A stretch of DNA of 64,000 bases from Paraflavitalea devenefica (lineage in GTDB: Bacteria; Bacteroidota; Bacteroidia; Chitinophagales; Chitinophagaceae). A program made the position numbers and the translations under genes. Location of the stretch: contig NZ_JAARML010000006.1 in the NCBI RefSeq assembly GCF_011759375.1, forward strand, positions 248,001 through 312,000, in the 5' to 3' direction. The stretch's first letter is position 1. The number at the start of each line of letters is the position of its first letter. This document shows, in pieces, positions 63,283 through 64,000 of this stretch. The notes under the pieces were generated by a model that had not been told where the DNA came from, did not search any database, and saw only the letters and a program-made list of their open reading frames with translations.

Positions 63283-64000
63283 ATGGAAATACAAGGAAAA
63301 ACAATATTGATAACAGGCGGTACAGCAGGTATTGGCCTCGAAGCAGCAAAGCAATTTTTGGCTAATAGTGCAAAAGTGATTATCACAGGAAGAGATCAAT
63401 CAAAACTGGACAAAGCGAAACAATTATATCCAGCCTTGATTGCTATAAAAAGTGATGCTGGAAATGCAGATGATGCCCAATTGCTTTTCAATCAAATTAA
63501 AGAACTCGGAGGAATCGATATTCTATATAATAACGCTGGTGTTTTAAGTATGTCAACTAATATGGGAGTGGCAAATGACAGACATTCAAAAGAAGCAGAA
63601 CATGAAATGAATGTCAATTATTTCGGTGTAATCCGCCTGAATAATCTTTTTATGGAGATGCTGAAATCAAGAAAAGAAAGTGCAATTATCAACACAACTT
63701 CCATTCTTAGTTATGTTCCTTCTGCACTTGAAGCAACCTATTCCGCTTCCAAAGTGGCACTGCATTTCTATACGGAAACGCTCAGGAAACATTTAGAGAT
63801 TATAAACAGCCATATAAAAGTGTTCGAACTTTTACCTCCGGTGGTTGCAACAAACATGACCGCAGGCAGGAATGATAAGAAAATAACCCCTGAGAAAGTG
63901 GTAAAAACGCTTATTGCAGGTCTTAAGAAGCAGCAATTTACCATTCGTGTTGGCGATACGAAGTTGCTCTACCTTGTCAACAGGCTTTTTCCTAAAATGG
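63283..64000 (+). CDS. SDR family oxidoreductase, 3' truncated by window end
   Basis: The frame is open from the ATG at 63283 to the end of the window, 239 codons. TGGTAGIG (residues 11-18) is the NAD(P)-binding glycine motif, NNAG is at 83-86, and the catalytic set is Ser140, Tyr153 and Lys157 (YSASK). It resembles DltE-type short-chain dehydrogenases. It is divergent from the HxlR regulator and has a promoter between two operators. Such pairs often detoxify reactive carbonyls or quinones; the substrate is not known here. The region is visibly more AT-rich than most of the window. Confidence 0.87.
   Translation, partial: MEIQGKTILITGGTAGIGLEAAKQFLANSAKVIITGRDQSKLDKAKQLYPALIAIKSDAGNADDAQLLFNQIKELGGIDILYNNAGVLSMSTNMGVANDRHSKEAEHEMNVNYFGVIRLNNLFMEMLKSRKESAIINTTSILSYVPSALEATYSASKVALHFYTETLRKHLEIINSHIKVFELLPPVVATNMTAGRNDKKITPEKVVKTLIAGLKKQQFTIRVGDTKLLYLVNRLFPKM

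Noticed and set aside
1..64000. CRISPR arrays, insertion sequences, rRNA genes and a replication origin
   Set aside because: No regularly spaced repeats, transposase motifs, rRNA sequence or DnaA-box cluster was seen anywhere in the window.

Overview
The window looks like a chromosomal segment of a Bacteroidota bacterium, most likely from the Chitinophagaceae. The signs are four SusC/SusD pairs, ECF sigma/FecR cascades, a hybrid two-component system, families such as DUF4843, DUF4959, DUF4998 and DUF5013, scarce Shine-Dalgarno sequences, and promoter boxes of the Bacteroidota type (TAnnTTTG). Species was not determined. There is no rRNA operon, intact tRNA, CRISPR array or insertion sequence. 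No gene-free stretch exceeds about 270 bases.

Layout. 1-12 kb is a mixed region: a 5'-truncated MG2/plug-domain protein, an SpmA-SpmB-type membrane protein, an ABC-type permease, a rhodanese, two penicillin-binding-fold serine hydrolases, an AraC regulator, and an overlapping GNAT/class V aminotransferase pair. 11.6-19.6 kb (minus strand) is locus 1: ECF sigma, FecR, STN-type SusC, SusD, TlpA thioredoxin. 19.7-31.6 kb is locus 2: sigma, FecR, STN-type SusC, SusD, DUF4843 lipoprotein, PKD-like lipoprotein, two TlpA proteins. 31.8-49 kb is a polysaccharide-utilisation locus of different design: HTCS regulator, SusC without STN, SusD, two surface lipoproteins, a PL7-like lipoprotein, an SMP-30-like protein, a large secreted toroid-like protein and a ThuA protein. 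49.2-52.8 kb (plus strand) is a sigma factor, a HEAT-repeat putative anti-sigma factor, a DUF4097-like protein and an S41 peptidase. 52.8-61.9 kb is locus 3: FecR, STN-type SusC, SusD, TlpA, with the sigma gene at the far end. 62-64 kb holds a small secreted protein, a tRNA-like 3' fragment, and a divergent HxlR regulator/SDR enzyme pair with twin operators; the SDR gene runs off the window.

How it fits together. The three sigma/FecR loci pair an STN-bearing SusC with FecR and an ECF sigma factor, the known trans-envelope signalling arrangement, and each carries TlpA thioredoxins instead of carbohydrate-active enzymes. The HTCS locus has a SusC without STN, no TlpA, and lyase-like genes. The most notable unexplained signal is in the FecR-SusC gaps of the three sigma/FecR loci. 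Each has a shared motif touching the SusC start codon that reads on the opposite strand as a TAnnTTTG promoter box, followed about 100 bases on by a hairpin with a 7-base loop and a T-run on that same opposite strand. This is what a family of cis-antisense small RNAs (like the PUL antisense RNAs known in Bacteroides) would look like. The SusC of the HTCS locus lacks all of it.
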